39,944 bases of DNA from SAR86 cluster bacterium (GTDB taxonomy: Bacteria > Pseudomonadota > Gammaproteobacteria > Pseudomonadales > Pseudohongiellaceae). The notes under the pieces are model-generated. The model was not told the origin of the DNA. It saw only the letters and a program-made list of their open reading frames with translations, and searched no databases. Where the stretch lies: assembly GCA_002401885.1 (NCBI GenBank), contig NVUL01000007.1, forward strand, positions 20,441 through 60,384. Reading direction: 5' to 3'. Shown in pieces: positions 28,114-37,064 of the stretch. Each line of letters opens with the position of its first letter. The first letter of the stretch is position 1. The position numbers and the translations under genes were made by a program.

Positions 28114-29463
28114 TTACTTCTTTTTGTCCGTCTCTTCACCAGCATTGGGTTTAGATTCTGAGCTTAGCTCAAAGAGCTCCGCAGTTAATTCCAACAGCTC
28201 ATCGCGCCCTTCCGCACTAGCCTTCTTCATCTGCACGCTAGGGGAATGCACGAGTTTCTGCGTAAGCGATCTAGCTAGGCTACTGACCACAGCGTCTGCT
28301 GACTCACCCTTCTCTAGCGCCTTCAGCGCACGCTCTAATTCCCGTTCGCGAATCGCATCGGCCTTATCGCGAAATGCGCGCAGCGTGCTTACCGCATTCA
28401 AAGAGCGCAGCTGCTTGCGATAATCTTCCACACCGCGCTCGATAATCGATTCGGCCTGTGCCGCGGCATCGGACCGACTCTTCACGCCGTCTTCGATTAC
28501 TTCACTGATGTCATCGATACTATATAGATAGGCATCAGCTATCTCTGAGACCTCCGCTTCAATATCGCGTGGCACGGCGAGATCTACTAATAGCATAGGT
28601 TTGTGCTTGCGCTGTTTCAGTGCGCGCTCGACTGCGCCCTTACCTAGCAATGGTAATTGGCTGTTCGTCGATGAGACGACGATGTCTGCATTGATCAACT
28701 GCTCGGGTATATCTGAGAGCAATACTCCGTGCGCATCGAAGCGGTTAGCAATCTCCAAGGCATTGTCTAGAGTTCTGTTCGCAACCACTATCTCACTTAC
28801 GCCCTTGTCCACGAGATGCTTAACAACTAACTCGATAGTGCGACCCGCACCGATGAGAAGAACGCTGAGGCTAGGCAAATCGGAGAAGATGCGCTCCGCG
28901 AGTGTCACCGCCGCATAGGCAACCGAAACCGGATTCTCACCGATGGCGGTATCGGTGCGCACCTGCTTCGCGATCGAGAATGCCTCCTCAAATGCGCGAC
29001 CCAAGGACTGCCCGACAACCTTCTGATCCTTCGATACGGCGTAAGCCGATTTAATCTGACCTAATATCTGCGGCTCACCCAACACCATGGAATCCAATCC
29101 ACAGGAGACCTTCATTAGGTGGCGAACTACATCTTCGCTGGCATAGGAGTAGCTGCACTGCTCTAACTCACTCGTTTCTAGATCATGAAACTTCGACAAC
29201 CACGCCACGACTTCTGCTTGTCGATCTACTAACTGGCGATTCTGCGCAAGCTCACCGCCAGGCGATGCCTCAGCATCATCTCCGGCAAAATCCAGATAGA
29301 TCTCTGTACGATTGCAGGTAGAGACGATCACCACTTCCCGAATCGGCGGCAAGGCATGAATCTCGGCCAGGGCAGACTCCACGATCTCCGGAGGGAAAGC
29401 TACCTTCTCGCGCATCTCGATATTCGCCGTGTTGTGGTTTATACCTACTAGTACCAATGCCAT
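28114..29463 (-). CDS. hemA: Glutamyl-tRNA reductase
   Basis: This 449-residue enzyme makes glutamate-1-semialdehyde from Glu-tRNA(Glu), the first step of C5-pathway haem synthesis. The catalytic Cys50 lies in STCNRTE. GLDSMVLGEPQILGQIK and the Rossmann loop LLIGAGRTIELV (near 198) follow. The C-terminal helical dimerisation domain (about 320-420) ends in a Lys/Glu-rich tail (NAGEETDKKK). It is longer than the 418 residues of E. coli HemA, partly from a short acidic insertion (GDDAEASPGGEL) after the catalytic region. It starts at ATG 29463 and is divergent from the TPR gene. Confidence 0.97.
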   Translation of the reverse strand: MALVLVGINHNTANIEMREKVAFPPEIVESALAEIHALPPIREVVIVSTCNRTEIYLDFAGDDAEASPGGELAQNRQLVDRQAEVVAWLSKFHDLETSELEQCSYSYASEDVVRHLMKVSCGLDSMVLGEPQILGQIKSAYAVSKDQKVVGQSLGRAFEEAFSIAKQVRTDTAIGENPVSVAYAAVTLAERIFSDLPSLSVLLIGAGRTIELVVKHLVDKGVSEIVVANRTLDNALEIANRFDAHGVLLSDIPEQLINADIVVSSTNSQLPLLGKGAVERALKQRKHKPMLLVDLAVPRDIEAEVSEIADAYLYSIDDISEVIEDGVKSRSDAAAQAESIIERGVEDYRKQLRSLNAVSTLRAFRDKADAIRERELERALKALEKGESADAVVSSLARSLTQKLVHSPSVQMKKASAEGRDELLELTAELFELSSESKPNAGEETDKKK

Positions 29464-29806
29464 GGATTAACCGTTCAAGCGGATCGTGGTGAAATCGCGA
29501 CAATCGCCGCGGATTAATTTGCCAATATAAAGGGGCCGCTATGTTACTAAATATCCACTCCAGTTCCCATTAGAGACTGATCACTCGATCTGGACAAAAA
29601 TTAGGGCATCTCTGGGCAATTCTGAGGAACCTTTGGCCATCAACAACGAACTGCGCCTCGCGGCTGAACGCTTCAGAACTCGCAGAGGGTCCTTAGAATT
29701 GATCAGAGGTACCCTCGAAGTAAATCTGCTCGAAAGCCAGCTAGAGTAGCTGCTACAATGCCTGCCTAAGCAAACACGCCGCCCTCGTGGGCCCTAACTG
29801 TAAAAT
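29464..29806. other. Divergent control region between hemA and the TPR lipoprotein gene
   Basis: I see no gene. It contains a long imperfect inverted repeat at 29611-29707 (separate entry) and a TACAAT -10-like box at 29754-29759, about 50 bases before the TPR gene start, with no clear -35. On the minus strand TATATT near 29530 could serve hemA. Confidence 0.4.
29611..29707. repeat. Long imperfect inverted repeat upstream of the TPR gene
   Basis: CAATTCTGAGGAACCT (29617-29632) pairs with AGGGTCCTTAGAATTG (29686-29701) with two mismatches. TCTG (29611-29614) and CAGA (29704-29707) extend the stem beyond two further mismatches. The loop is about 53 bases. It may be a structured RNA, a regulatory leader or the relic of a small inverted-repeat element. 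Confidence 0.5.
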
Positions 29807-31549
29807 ATGATATATATCAACAACTTAATACTTACGCTAGCCTGCGCCAGCCTCGTCGGATGTGCTGCCTCCGTGGCACCAACCGAGACCGATGAACCCC
29901 CTGCTAGAGCCACGCCCACACTAGTACTCGACGAACCCACACCCGAAATCGAGTACGGCAGCTTTACCGAAGATCAGCTCTATGAGGCTATCGTCAGCGA
30001 ACTAAGCGCCCAACGCGGTCGGGTCGTCGAGGCTGGCAACAGCTATTTCGATCTGGCCATGTCCACCCGGGATATCACCATAATCCAGCGTGCCATTCAG
30101 TTCGCCTCGGTCAATAGCGACACCAATGCCCTACTGCAGCTCGGTATGCTGTGGGCTCAGCTAGAGCCGACAAATCCACAACCACAGCTATTACTCAGCA
30201 TTCAGTTTCTCGAGAGCGGCGCCTTCGAGCAAGCTATCTCGCATATGTCGAGAGTGCTCGAGCTGGGTGGCGATATGGATTTCGCAGTCCTGTCCTCACG
30301 CACCGGCCGTCTCGACCCTACGCTCAGATCGCTGCTGATTGAAAACCTGCGCCGTCTAAAAGGCGAATTCAGCAATCAGAATTCCATCCATCTAACGCTA
30401 GTGCAGTTGCTGGCACAGAATGGAAATTTCGAAGATGCGCTGACTGAGTTGGAATTATTAGAAGACGACACAGACCTCACTGCAAACATGGTTATGCTTG
30501 AGTCGCAGATCCTTCAGAGCATGGAAAGACCCGAGCGGTCATTGCGCGCCATGCGAATCGGTGTCGCGAGATTCGAATCGGACAAGACACTTCGTCTCAG
30601 CTACGCACGCATGCTCATTCAGAATGAAGAGTATGAACAGGCTCAGGATCAGTTTCAGATTCTAGTTGAACAAGACCCGCAGGATTGGGAAACGCTCTAC
30701 TCCATCGCGCTGCTAGATACACAGCTAGAAAATTTCGATCGCGCCATAGCTGCCTATACCAAGTTGATTGGCGTTGATCAGCGTGCCGATGAGAGTCAGT
30801 ACAACTTAGGGATCATCTTTCAAGAACAGGATAATTTTGCGAAGTCGATTGAGCACTTTCGACAAGTGCGTATCGGCACCAATAATTTTCTTAGCGCGCA
30901 GCAACAGGCAACGCGACTCTCGATCCAAAGCGGGCGCCTAGATGATGCCCACGACTGGCTAAGCCAGCTCTCTCGCGGACAGCCTAGACTCGAGGTGCTC
31001 TTTACGACGATTGAGTCTTCGCTGCTAATTCAGGAAGAGCATCCCGATGCGGCAGAGCAGCTTCTTAACACTGCACTGAATAAATTCCCGAACGAGACCG
31101 ACCTGCTGTTCGCGCGCGTCTTATATTACGATTCGCAAAGCGATAGAGCGGGATCCGAGCTCGATCTAATGCAGATTATTCGCATGCTGCCCGAAGATTC
31201 CCGCGCGTTGAATCACCTTGGCTATATGCTCGCCGATCAGACGACACGCCATGAAGAGGCACTCGAGTTAATAGAACGCGCCATCGCAATTTCTCCTGAC
31301 GACCCCGCCATCATCGACAGTCTCGGCTGGGTTCTGTATAAGGTTGGCCGCCATGAAGAAGCCTTGGTGCAGATGCGTCGCGCCTTCGCCGCCTTCCCCG
31401 ACGACGAGGTGGCCTCCCACCTTGGCGAGGTACTTTGGGCGCTGGGACGTTTTGATGAAGCCATGCGCGTCTGGCAAGATGCACTCGAGATCGACCCGGA
31501 AAGCCCGCTCATAGCCGAGGCAATGGAAAGACTGCAAGTAGCAGAATGA
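29807..31549 (+). CDS. Tetratricopeptide-repeat outer-membrane lipoprotein (PA4667-like)
   Basis: This 580-residue protein has a lipoprotein signal with lipobox SLVGC; Cys19 is the lipidated residue. After an acidic, Pro-rich linker, the rest is helical TPR repeats. Clear units are DWETLYSIALLDTQLENFDRA, the QYNLGIIFQEQDNFAKSIEHF unit, and C-terminal SRALNHLGYMLADQ... and IDSLGWVLYKVGRHEEALVQM. The position between hemA and lolB matches PA4667 of Pseudomonas. TPR lipoproteins of this type scaffold envelope complexes; the partner is not known. Its stop overlaps the lolB start (ATGA at 31546-31549). Confidence 0.88.
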   Translation: MIYINNLILTLACASLVGCAASVAPTETDEPPARATPTLVLDEPTPEIEYGSFTEDQLYEAIVSELSAQRGRVVEAGNSYFDLAMSTRDITIIQRAIQFASVNSDTNALLQLGMLWAQLEPTNPQPQLLLSIQFLESGAFEQAISHMSRVLELGGDMDFAVLSSRTGRLDPTLRSLLIENLRRLKGEFSNQNSIHLTLVQLLAQNGNFEDALTELELLEDDTDLTANMVMLESQILQSMERPERSLRAMRIGVARFESDKTLRLSYARMLIQNEEYEQAQDQFQILVEQDPQDWETLYSIALLDTQLENFDRAIAAYTKLIGVDQRADESQYNLGIIFQEQDNFAKSIEHFRQVRIGTNNFLSAQQQATRLSIQSGRLDDAHDWLSQLSRGQPRLEVLFTTIESSLLIQEEHPDAAEQLLNTALNKFPNETDLLFARVLYYDSQSDRAGSELDLMQIIRMLPEDSRALNHLGYMLADQTTRHEEALELIERAIAISPDDPAIIDSLGWVLYKVGRHEEALVQMRRAFAAFPDDEVASHLGEVLWALGRFDEAMRVWQDALEIDPESPLIAEAMERLQVAE

Positions 31550-32193
31550 ACAGCATACTCAAGCAGGACAATTCATTTATAGCCATGGCTCGAACAGCGG
31601 CGGGCCTACTTCTCGCGACAGCGCTTCTATCGGCCTGCAGTGCTATCGCACCTCCCGCCGAGAAGAACAGCGACTGGGCGAGCCAGCGTGACCAGCTGCA
31701 GGATCTCGACTCCTGGGAACTACGCGGTCGCGTCAATGTTCGCTACGACAATGAATCTCATACGCCAAGCATCAATTGGCTGCAACAGAACGTCGAGTAC
31801 CATATACGTCTGTGGGGCACACTTAATGCGGGCAGCACTCTAATCGTCGGCAGCCCCGACTACGTGACTCTAGAAAGCGGTGGTGAGACAAGAAGCGCAG
31901 AGAGCCCGGAAGAGCTGATCCTTCAGCAGCTGGGCTATGAACTTCCCGTCTCGCAACTGAAATATTGGATCAAGGGCCTTCCCTCTCCCGATTCCGAGTT
32001 TCAGCTAAGCTTCAACGAACTAAACCAGCTCACCACAATTGAACAGGCAGACTGGACCATCATTTTGAGTGACATGCGCCAATACGGACCGATTAGCCTT
32101 CCCCGCCGCGTAGACTTAACTCGGCCGCGCAACGATATTCGGCTGCGCTTTTTCAGGCTTAACTGGACTGCCGATGAATTGGCTGAAGGTTAG
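31546..32193 (+). CDS. lolB: Outer-membrane lipoprotein receptor LolB
   Basis: This 215-residue protein has lipobox LLSAC, with Cys31 lipidated when counted from ATG 31546. The mature part has WELRGRVNVRYDNESHTPSINW, IRLWGTLNAGSTLIVG and LPVSQLKYWIKGLPSP, the typical LolB beta-barrel pattern. LolB takes lipoproteins from LolA and inserts them in the outer membrane. A second ATG at 31585 gives a more usual short signal peptide, so the true start is uncertain. It is coupled to the TPR gene upstream and lies 8 bases before ispE. Confidence 0.95.
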   Translation: MNSILKQDNSFIAMARTAAGLLLATALLSACSAIAPPAEKNSDWASQRDQLQDLDSWELRGRVNVRYDNESHTPSINWLQQNVEYHIRLWGTLNAGSTLIVGSPDYVTLESGGETRSAESPEELILQQLGYELPVSQLKYWIKGLPSPDSEFQLSFNELNQLTTIEQADWTIILSDMRQYGPISLPRRVDLTRPRNDIRLRFFRLNWTADELAEG

Positions 32194-32201
32194 ATAGACT
32201 G

Positions 32202-33056
32202 ATGACTATGCATCCCACCCAATTCTTGGCACCCGCCAAGCTGAACCTGTTCCTGCATATCACCGGCCGCCGGCAAGATGGCTATCACGAGCTGCAGACG
32301 GTGTTCCAGCTACTGGATTTCGGCGATCGGATGGCATTTGAGGTGAGTAACGACGGCATACTCAGCCTGCACCTGAATTTTAGCGAGGGCGTAGAGACTG
32401 ACACCCCTCTGGATAACAACCTAGTGACTAGCGCCGCAGCGCTACTCAGGCTAGAGGCGGGCAATCCGCTTCTTGGAGCCAGCATCAGCCTGAATAAGCG
32501 GCTACCAAGCGGGGCTGGTCTCGGCGGAGGAAGCTCGAACGCTGCCACCTGTCTGGCGGCATTAAACCGACTCTGGGAGCTAAATCTAAGCACGGACCAG
32601 CTCTGCGAGATCGGCATCAAACTAGGTGCCGATCTGCCCGTATTCCTGCGCGGAAAATCGGCCTGGGCCGAGGGAATCGGAGAGCGGCTCAGCCCTGTAG
32701 AATTGGGGGATAGCTGGTATCTGGTGGTATCTCCGAAATGTTCAGTCTCTACCGCAGAGGTTTTTTGTCATGAACATTTGACACGGAACTCCCCAGCCAT
32801 CAAAATGGCCGACTTTCTGGCAGGCAGCGCCCGAAATGACTGCGAATCAGTCACTCGAAAACTGCATCCAGAGGTGGATCAGGCATTCGAAATATTGGCT
32901 CGATTTGCCGATTTCAGGATGACCGGGACAGGCTCAAGTCTTTTTGCCAGCTTCGAAAGTGAAGCAGCTGCCAAGAAAGTGCTGAATGCGCTACCGGACG
33001 ATCTACCGGGATTTGTTGCCAAGGGCATCGATTCCCTGGAACAGGATTACAGTTAG
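32202..33056 (+). CDS. ispE: 4-diphosphocytidyl-2-C-methyl-D-erythritol kinase
   Basis: This 284-residue GHMP kinase acts in the MEP route to isoprenoids. It has PAKLNLFLHITGRRQDGYHE at about 10-29 with the catalytic Lys, the ATP loop LPSGAGLGGGSSNAA, LGADLPVFLRG with the catalytic Asp, and the C-terminal MTGTGSSLFASF. Its start ATG 32202 is 8 bases past the lolB stop. tRNA(Gln) begins 12 bases after its stop. Confidence 0.97.
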   Translation: MTMHPTQFLAPAKLNLFLHITGRRQDGYHELQTVFQLLDFGDRMAFEVSNDGILSLHLNFSEGVETDTPLDNNLVTSAAALLRLEAGNPLLGASISLNKRLPSGAGLGGGSSNAATCLAALNRLWELNLSTDQLCEIGIKLGADLPVFLRGKSAWAEGIGERLSPVELGDSWYLVVSPKCSVSTAEVFCHEHLTRNSPAIKMADFLAGSARNDCESVTRKLHPEVDQAFEILARFADFRMTGTGSSLFASFESEAAAKKVLNALPDDLPGFVAKGIDSLEQDYS

Positions 33057-33068
33057 AAGACAAATTAT

Positions 33069-33143
33069 TGGGGTGTCGCCAAGTGGTAAGGCACAAGGTT
33101 TTGATCCTTGCATGCGTTGGTTCGAATCCAGCCACCCCAGCCA
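33069..33143 (+). tRNA. tRNA-Gln (anticodon TTG)
   Basis: A 75-base cloverleaf with encoded CCA. The acceptor TGGGGTG pairs with CACCCCA, anticodon stem CAAGG/CCTTG holds the loop TTTTGAT, and the T arm GTTGG/CCAGC holds TTCGAAT. It reads CAA codons, and CAG by wobble. Its position between ispE and prs is conserved in Pseudomonas. Confidence 0.96.
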
Positions 33144-33148
33144 TTTTC

Positions 33149-33199
33149 AAAGACAGTTACACAGTTAGGTAAAAGCTAAATAGAAGTAGCTGTCTTTTT
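33149..33199 (+). terminator. Terminator after tRNA-Gln
   Basis: AAAGACAGTTAC (33149-33160) pairs with GTAGCTGTCTTT (33186-33197) with one mismatch, and T-residues follow. The loop of 25 bases is long, but the U-run and the position fit. Confidence 0.65.
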
Positions 33200-33267
33200 A
33201 AAAGTATTCATACCAAATAGAACGATTCATCCTGAACTGCTTGTACCGACACTTATAGGAACTCACC

Positions 33268-34218
33268 GTGCCAAATAATTTGATGGTCTTTACTGGCAAT
33301 GCCAACCCAGAATTAGCAGACAATATTGCCAAGCATATTGGCATTCCTCTGGGCTATGCGAGTATTAGCAAATTCAGCGACGGTGAGATTTCTGTAGAAC
33401 TCAATGAGAACGTGCGCGGCAAGGACGTATTCCTCATTCAGCCTACCTGCGCACCAACCAACGACAGTATCATGGAGTTGTTGTTGATGGCCGACGCACT
33501 ACACAGAGCATCAGCCAATAGAATTACAGCGGTAATCCCCTACTTCGGTTATGCGCGGCAAGACCGCCGCGTTCGATCGGCGCGTGTTGCCATTAGCGCG
33601 AAGGTCATTGCCGACATGATCGGCACAGTTGGCGTGAATCGCGTACTCACCGTCGATCTGCACGCGGAACAAATACAGGGCTTTTTCAATATCCCAGTGG
33701 ACAACGTCTACGGCTCACCGGTATTGACTGACGATATCGAGCGGCAGAAGTACGAGAATCTAATAGTCGTCTCGCCCGACATCGGTGGCGTAGTTAGAGC
33801 ACGAGCCGTTGCGAAGCAACTGAACGCGGACCTCGCTATTATCGATAAGCGGAGACCGGCGGCCAATGTCGCACAGGTCATGCACATCATCGGTGATGTA
33901 GAGGGACGCAGCTGCCTTATCGTCGACGACATGGTCGACACAGCTGGCACGCTCTGCAAGGCGGCGGACGCACTAAAAGAGCACGGCGCCGCGAAAGTAA
34001 TGGCCTATTGTACGCACCCGGTATTATCCGGCCCTGCGATTGAAAACATTGAGAATTCCAGCCTCGACTCCTTGGTAGTAACCGATACTATCCCACTGAG
34101 CGACGCAGCAAAAAATTGTAAGCGCATACGACAGCTGTCCATGGCTAAATTACTAGCCGAGTCTATTCGTCGTGTGAGCAATGAAGAATCCATAAGCGCG
34201 ATGTTCGATAATACTTAG
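33268..34218 (+). CDS. prs: Ribose-phosphate pyrophosphokinase
   Basis: This 316-residue PRPP synthetase uses ribose-5-phosphate and ATP to make PRPP for nucleotide, histidine and tryptophan synthesis. It has [16 protein letters not shown] (38-53), [27 protein letters not shown], and the PRPP loop [13 protein letters not shown]. The start is GTG 33268 ([16 protein letters not shown]) with AGGAA about 8 bases upstream; the ATG at 33283 would remove conserved N-terminal residues. Confidence 0.97.
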   Translation: MPNNLMVFTGNANPELADNIAKHIGIPLGYASISKFSDGEISVELNENVRGKDVFLIQPTCAPTNDSIMELLLMADALHRASANRITAVIPYFGYARQDRRVRSARVAISAKVIADMIGTVGVNRVLTVDLHAEQIQGFFNIPVDNVYGSPVLTDDIERQKYENLIVVSPDIGGVVRARAVAKQLNADLAIIDKRRPAANVAQVMHIIGDVEGRSCLIVDDMVDTAGTLCKAADALKEHGAAKVMAYCTHPVLSGPAIENIENSSLDSLVVTDTIPLSDAAKNCKRIRQLSMAKLLAESIRRVSNEESISAMFDNT

Positions 34219-34260
34219 GACTGCGTCCTGAGTTCTATCGAGATTGAGCGGATAACCGAT

Positions 34261-34298
34261 GATCAATGAGACTTTTAATATCGTCTCATGATCTTTTT
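34261..34298 (+). terminator. Rho-independent terminator after prs
   Basis: GATCAATGAGAC (34261-34272) and GTCTCATGATC (34283-34293) pair with a single bulge, and TTTTT follows at 34294-34298. A smaller hairpin AGGAC/GTCCT lies at 34217-34229 over the prs stop. Confidence 0.85.
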
Positions 34299-34353
34299 AA
34301 ACACTGTAACTAGCCGGTCGCAAGCTAGCTACAGCACTTCTTAGGAGAGACAT

Positions 34354-35025
34354 ATGTCTACTGAAGAATTTGAGTTGAACTGCACAGTTCGAACGGACCT
34401 AGGGAAAGGTGCGAGCCGCCGCCTACGCCATTTGAATAACGACATCCCCGCCGTACTTTATGGTGGTGGTGAAGACCCCGTTTCCTTAACGATCGCCCAC
34501 AAGGACATCGCTAAGGCCACTGAAAATGAGGCATTCTTTTCACACATTATTACGCTGAATGTAGGAAAGAAGAAGCAAAAGGCCGTTATCAAGGCATTGC
34601 AGCGTCATCCTGCCAAGGCCATTCTCATGCATGCTGACTTCCAGCGCGTGAGCGATAAGGTAGAGATTACAGTTAACGTACCGCTTCATTTCCTCAACGA
34701 AGATAAGTGTGCGGGCGTTAAAACTGGCGGCGGAAGCATCATCAAGACATTGAATGAGATTGAGATCCATTGTTTCCCGAAAGACCTACCAGAGTTTATC
34801 GAAGTCGATATGTTACTGCTGGAAATTGGCGACGCTGTTCACATTGCAGACATCACATTGCCTGAAGGCGTAGCGAGTATTGCTCTTGCTGCAGGTAACG
34901 ATCTTAGCGTAGCCACAGTGCAAGCGCCTAGAGCGGAAGTCGAAGAGGCTGCGGATGCACCTGAAACACCAGATGCGCCTGAATCCGAAGCTGGTAGCGA
35001 TGAGTCCGAAGAGAAGGAAGACTAG
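34354..35025 (+). CDS. rplY: 50S ribosomal protein L25/general stress protein Ctc
   Basis: This 223-residue protein binds 5S rRNA. The N-terminal L25 domain (about 1-95) has RTDLGKGASRRLRHLNNDIPAVLYG. The C-terminal TL5/Ctc domain (about 100-195) includes VPLHFLNEDKC, and an acidic tail (DAPESEAGSDESEEKED) ends the chain, making it the long Ctc form. AGGAGAGAC lies just before ATG 34354. It sits between prs and pth as in related genomes. Confidence 0.97.
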   Translation: MSTEEFELNCTVRTDLGKGASRRLRHLNNDIPAVLYGGGEDPVSLTIAHKDIAKATENEAFFSHIITLNVGKKKQKAVIKALQRHPAKAILMHADFQRVSDKVEITVNVPLHFLNEDKCAGVKTGGGSIIKTLNEIEIHCFPKDLPEFIEVDMLLLEIGDAVHIADITLPEGVASIALAAGNDLSVATVQAPRAEVEEAADAPETPDAPESEAGSDESEEKED

Positions 35026-35031
35026 TCCTGT

Positions 35032-35050
35032 TTTTAGGCTGACCCTAAAA
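35032..35050 (+). promoter_or_regulatory. Hairpin between rplY and pth, at the pth start
   Basis: TTTTAGG-CTGAC-CCTAAAA is a perfect 7-bp stem ending 4 bases before the pth ATG. It occupies the place of a Shine-Dalgarno sequence, so it may limit pth translation or weakly end rplY transcripts. Confidence 0.45.
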
Positions 35051-35054
35051 TCTT

Positions 35055-35636
35055 ATGACAGGCAATTCCTTAAAACTTATTGTGGGTCTGGGTAATCCAG
35101 GCCCTCAATATGACTCCAACCGGCACAATGCCGGTGTCATCTTTCTCCACCATCTTGCCAAGAGCTATTCGGCCAATCTGCGTGGAGAGAGTAAGTTTTT
35201 CGGCGAATTCGGCAGCATCAATATTGCTGGCGACGACATCAAACTCCTATTCCCGACTACGTTCATGAATCACAGCGGCAAGTCTGTAGCGGCCGTGTGC
35301 AAATTCTTTAAGATCGAGCCGGAGAATATGTTGGTCGCCTACGACGAGATCGATTTCGAAGTCGGCGTCACACGTTTCAAAAACGGCGGTGGCCACGGTG
35401 GTCACAATGGCATCCGCGACATCATCAGCGCACTCGGAAATCAGCGAGATTTCTATCGGCTGCGCATAGGTGTAGGACATCCGGGCGACAAGTCCATGGT
35501 CGCGAACTATGTACTTGGCAACCCTTCCAGATCGGAAGCCGATGTCATCATGTCGAATATAGAAGACGCGATTCGGGTAACTCCGAAGGCGGTTAAAGGC
35601 GAGTGGGAAGAAGCCATGCGCCTCTTGCATACCTAA
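35055..35636 (+). CDS. pth: Peptidyl-tRNA hydrolase
   Basis: This 193-residue enzyme recycles peptidyl-tRNA that has dropped from ribosomes. It has LIVGLGNPGPQY (8-19), NRHNAG with the catalytic His near residue 24, PTTFMNHSG, AYDEIDFEVG with the catalytic Asp, and KNGGGHGGHNGIRDI. Its length is typical. It starts 29 bases after rplY with no obvious Shine-Dalgarno and a hairpin at 35032-35050 directly in front. Confidence 0.97.
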   Translation: MTGNSLKLIVGLGNPGPQYDSNRHNAGVIFLHHLAKSYSANLRGESKFFGEFGSINIAGDDIKLLFPTTFMNHSGKSVAAVCKFFKIEPENMLVAYDEIDFEVGVTRFKNGGGHGGHNGIRDIISALGNQRDFYRLRIGVGHPGDKSMVANYVLGNPSRSEADVIMSNIEDAIRVTPKAVKGEWEEAMRLLHT

Positions 35637-35671
35637 TGCTAAATACTTAACAGATCAAATAGAGACAAGTA

Positions 35672-36763
35672 ATGGCCGTAAAATGTGGAATCGTCGGGCT
35701 ACCCAACGTGGGCAAGTCTACGCTGTTTAATGCGCTTACCAAGGCAGGCATAGCCGCGGAGAATTTTCCGTTCTGCACTATCGAGCCCAACTCCGGCATC
35801 GTCTCCATTCCCGACACGCGGCTGGACAAGTTGAGCGCGATCGTTGATCCGCAGAAAACCATACCAACCACGATGGAATTTACCGACATCGCCGGTTTAG
35901 TCGCTGGCGCATCCAAGGGCGAAGGCCTAGGCAATCAGTTCCTCGCAAATATCCGCGAGTGCGACGCGATCTCCCACGTAGTGCGCTGCTTCGAAGACAG
36001 TAACGTAACCCACGTGTCGGACAAGATTGACCCAGCCTCAGACATAGAGACCATCAATACCGAACTCGCGCTGTCTGATCTGGAGAGCGTCGATAAGTCT
36101 CTCGACAAGACATCCAGAGTAGCCAGAAGCGGCGACAAAGACGCGCAGCGTCAGCTTCTTGTACTCGAGAAGGTGAAGGCACATCTCGATGAGGCGAAGC
36201 AGGTTCGCTCGCTAAGTCTGACTGAAGAAGAACTCGCCGACCTGTATAGCCTGCACCTGTTAACCGTTAAGCCGGTCATGTACATCGCCAATGTCGATGA
36301 GGACGGCTTTGAGAACAATCCCCATCTGGACACGGTAAGAGCAATCGCTGAGAAAGAAGGCGCAGTCGTAGTCGCGATCTGCAACAAGCTAGAAGCAGAG
36401 ATCGCCGAGCTGGAAGACGATGAACGCCTGGAGTTCCTGCAAGACCTAGGCATGGATGAGCCCGGCCTAGACCGCGTAATCCGCGCCGGCTACACCCTGC
36501 TCGGCCTACAGACCTATTTCACCGCCGGCGTAAAGGAAGTGAGGGCCTGGACAGTAAAGCAAGGCGCCACGGCCCCACAGGCCGCCGCAGTCATCCACAC
36601 CGACTTCGAGAAGGGCTTCATAAGAGCAGAAGTAACGGGCTTCCAGGACTTCGTAGACAATAACGGCGAGAACGGAGCTAAAGACGCCGGCAAATGGCGC
36701 TTAGAAGGCAAGGAGTATATCGTCCAAGACGGCGATGTAGTCCATTTCCGATTTAACGTCTAG
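35672..36763 (+). CDS. ychF: Redox-regulated ATPase YchF (Obg-like GTPase family)
   Basis: This 363-residue TRAFAC P-loop protein binds ATP rather than GTP. The P-loop GLPNVGKST is at about 8-16, G3 is DIAGLV, and the G4 position reads NKLE (in AICNKLEAE) instead of NKxD, the change that gives YchF its ATP preference. The C-terminal TGS domain ends in VVHFRFNV. It associates with ribosomes and stress control. It lies 35 bases after pth and is followed by a hairpin at 36777-36808. Confidence 0.97.
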   Translation: MAVKCGIVGLPNVGKSTLFNALTKAGIAAENFPFCTIEPNSGIVSIPDTRLDKLSAIVDPQKTIPTTMEFTDIAGLVAGASKGEGLGNQFLANIRECDAISHVVRCFEDSNVTHVSDKIDPASDIETINTELALSDLESVDKSLDKTSRVARSGDKDAQRQLLVLEKVKAHLDEAKQVRSLSLTEEELADLYSLHLLTVKPVMYIANVDEDGFENNPHLDTVRAIAEKEGAVVVAICNKLEAEIAELEDDERLEFLQDLGMDEPGLDRVIRAGYTLLGLQTYFTAGVKEVRAWTVKQGATAPQAAAVIHTDFEKGFIRAEVTGFQDFVDNNGENGAKDAGKWRLEGKEYIVQDGDVVHFRFNV

Positions 36764-36776
36764 CTTGACAAACACC

Positions 36777-36808
36777 CCCGAAATGCCGAAAATTCGCGGC
36801 CTTTCGGG
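36777..36808 (+). terminator. Terminator-like hairpin after ychF
   Basis: CCCGAAATGCCG (36777-36788) pairs with CGGCCTTTCGGG (36797-36808) with one mismatch around an 8-base loop. Only a poor T-run follows (TTCGAGGATTTT). Confidence 0.55.
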
Positions 36809-36880
36809 TTCGAGGATTTTGTAGTTACGAAGAATGTATTGTTTTTTCGTAGCGAGGGTTTCTAGTGTGCTGTAGCTGGG

Positions 36881-36949
36881 AATTTGAATTGGCATTTCAC
36901 GCGCAGGTGTATAAGTCATACATCGAGCATGAAATGGCAATTCAAATTT
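36881..36949. repeat. Long palindrome between ychF and tRNA-Met
   Basis: The arms at 36881-36902 and 36928-36949 are 22 bp with two mismatches (AATTTGAATTG...CAATTCAAATT). Inside them TGTAT/ATACA forms a second stem. The whole could extrude as one hairpin or cruciform. It lies 38 bases before tRNA(Met). It has no T-run and does not look like a terminator; a REP-like or small mobile-element origin is possible. Confidence 0.6.
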
Positions 36950-36987
36950 TCAGATCCAGTACAATAGGAAGCCGCAGTAGAAAAAAT

Positions 36988-37064
36988 GGCTATGTAGCTC
37001 AGCTGGTTAGAGCACAGCATTCATAATGCTGGGGTCGGTGGTTCAAGTCCACCCATAGCTACCA
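36988..37064 (+). tRNA. tRNA-Met, elongator (anticodon CAT)
   Basis: A 77-base cloverleaf with encoded CCA. The acceptor GGCTATG pairs with CATAGCT (first pair G-T), the D arm has GCTCAGCTGGTTAGAGC, anticodon stem CAGCA/TGCTG holds the loop TTCATAA, and the T loop is TTCAAGT. The G1-T72 pair and loop make it elongator rather than initiator. TACAAT at 36960-36965 is a possible -10. A tRNA(Met) follows ychF in Pseudomonas too, where that place is prone to insertions as I recall. Confidence 0.96.

Noticed and set aside
36701..36940. A 79-residue minus-strand frame over the ychF end
   Set aside because: It overlaps ychF, the terminator-like hairpin and half of the palindrome, and its protein shows nothing recognisable.
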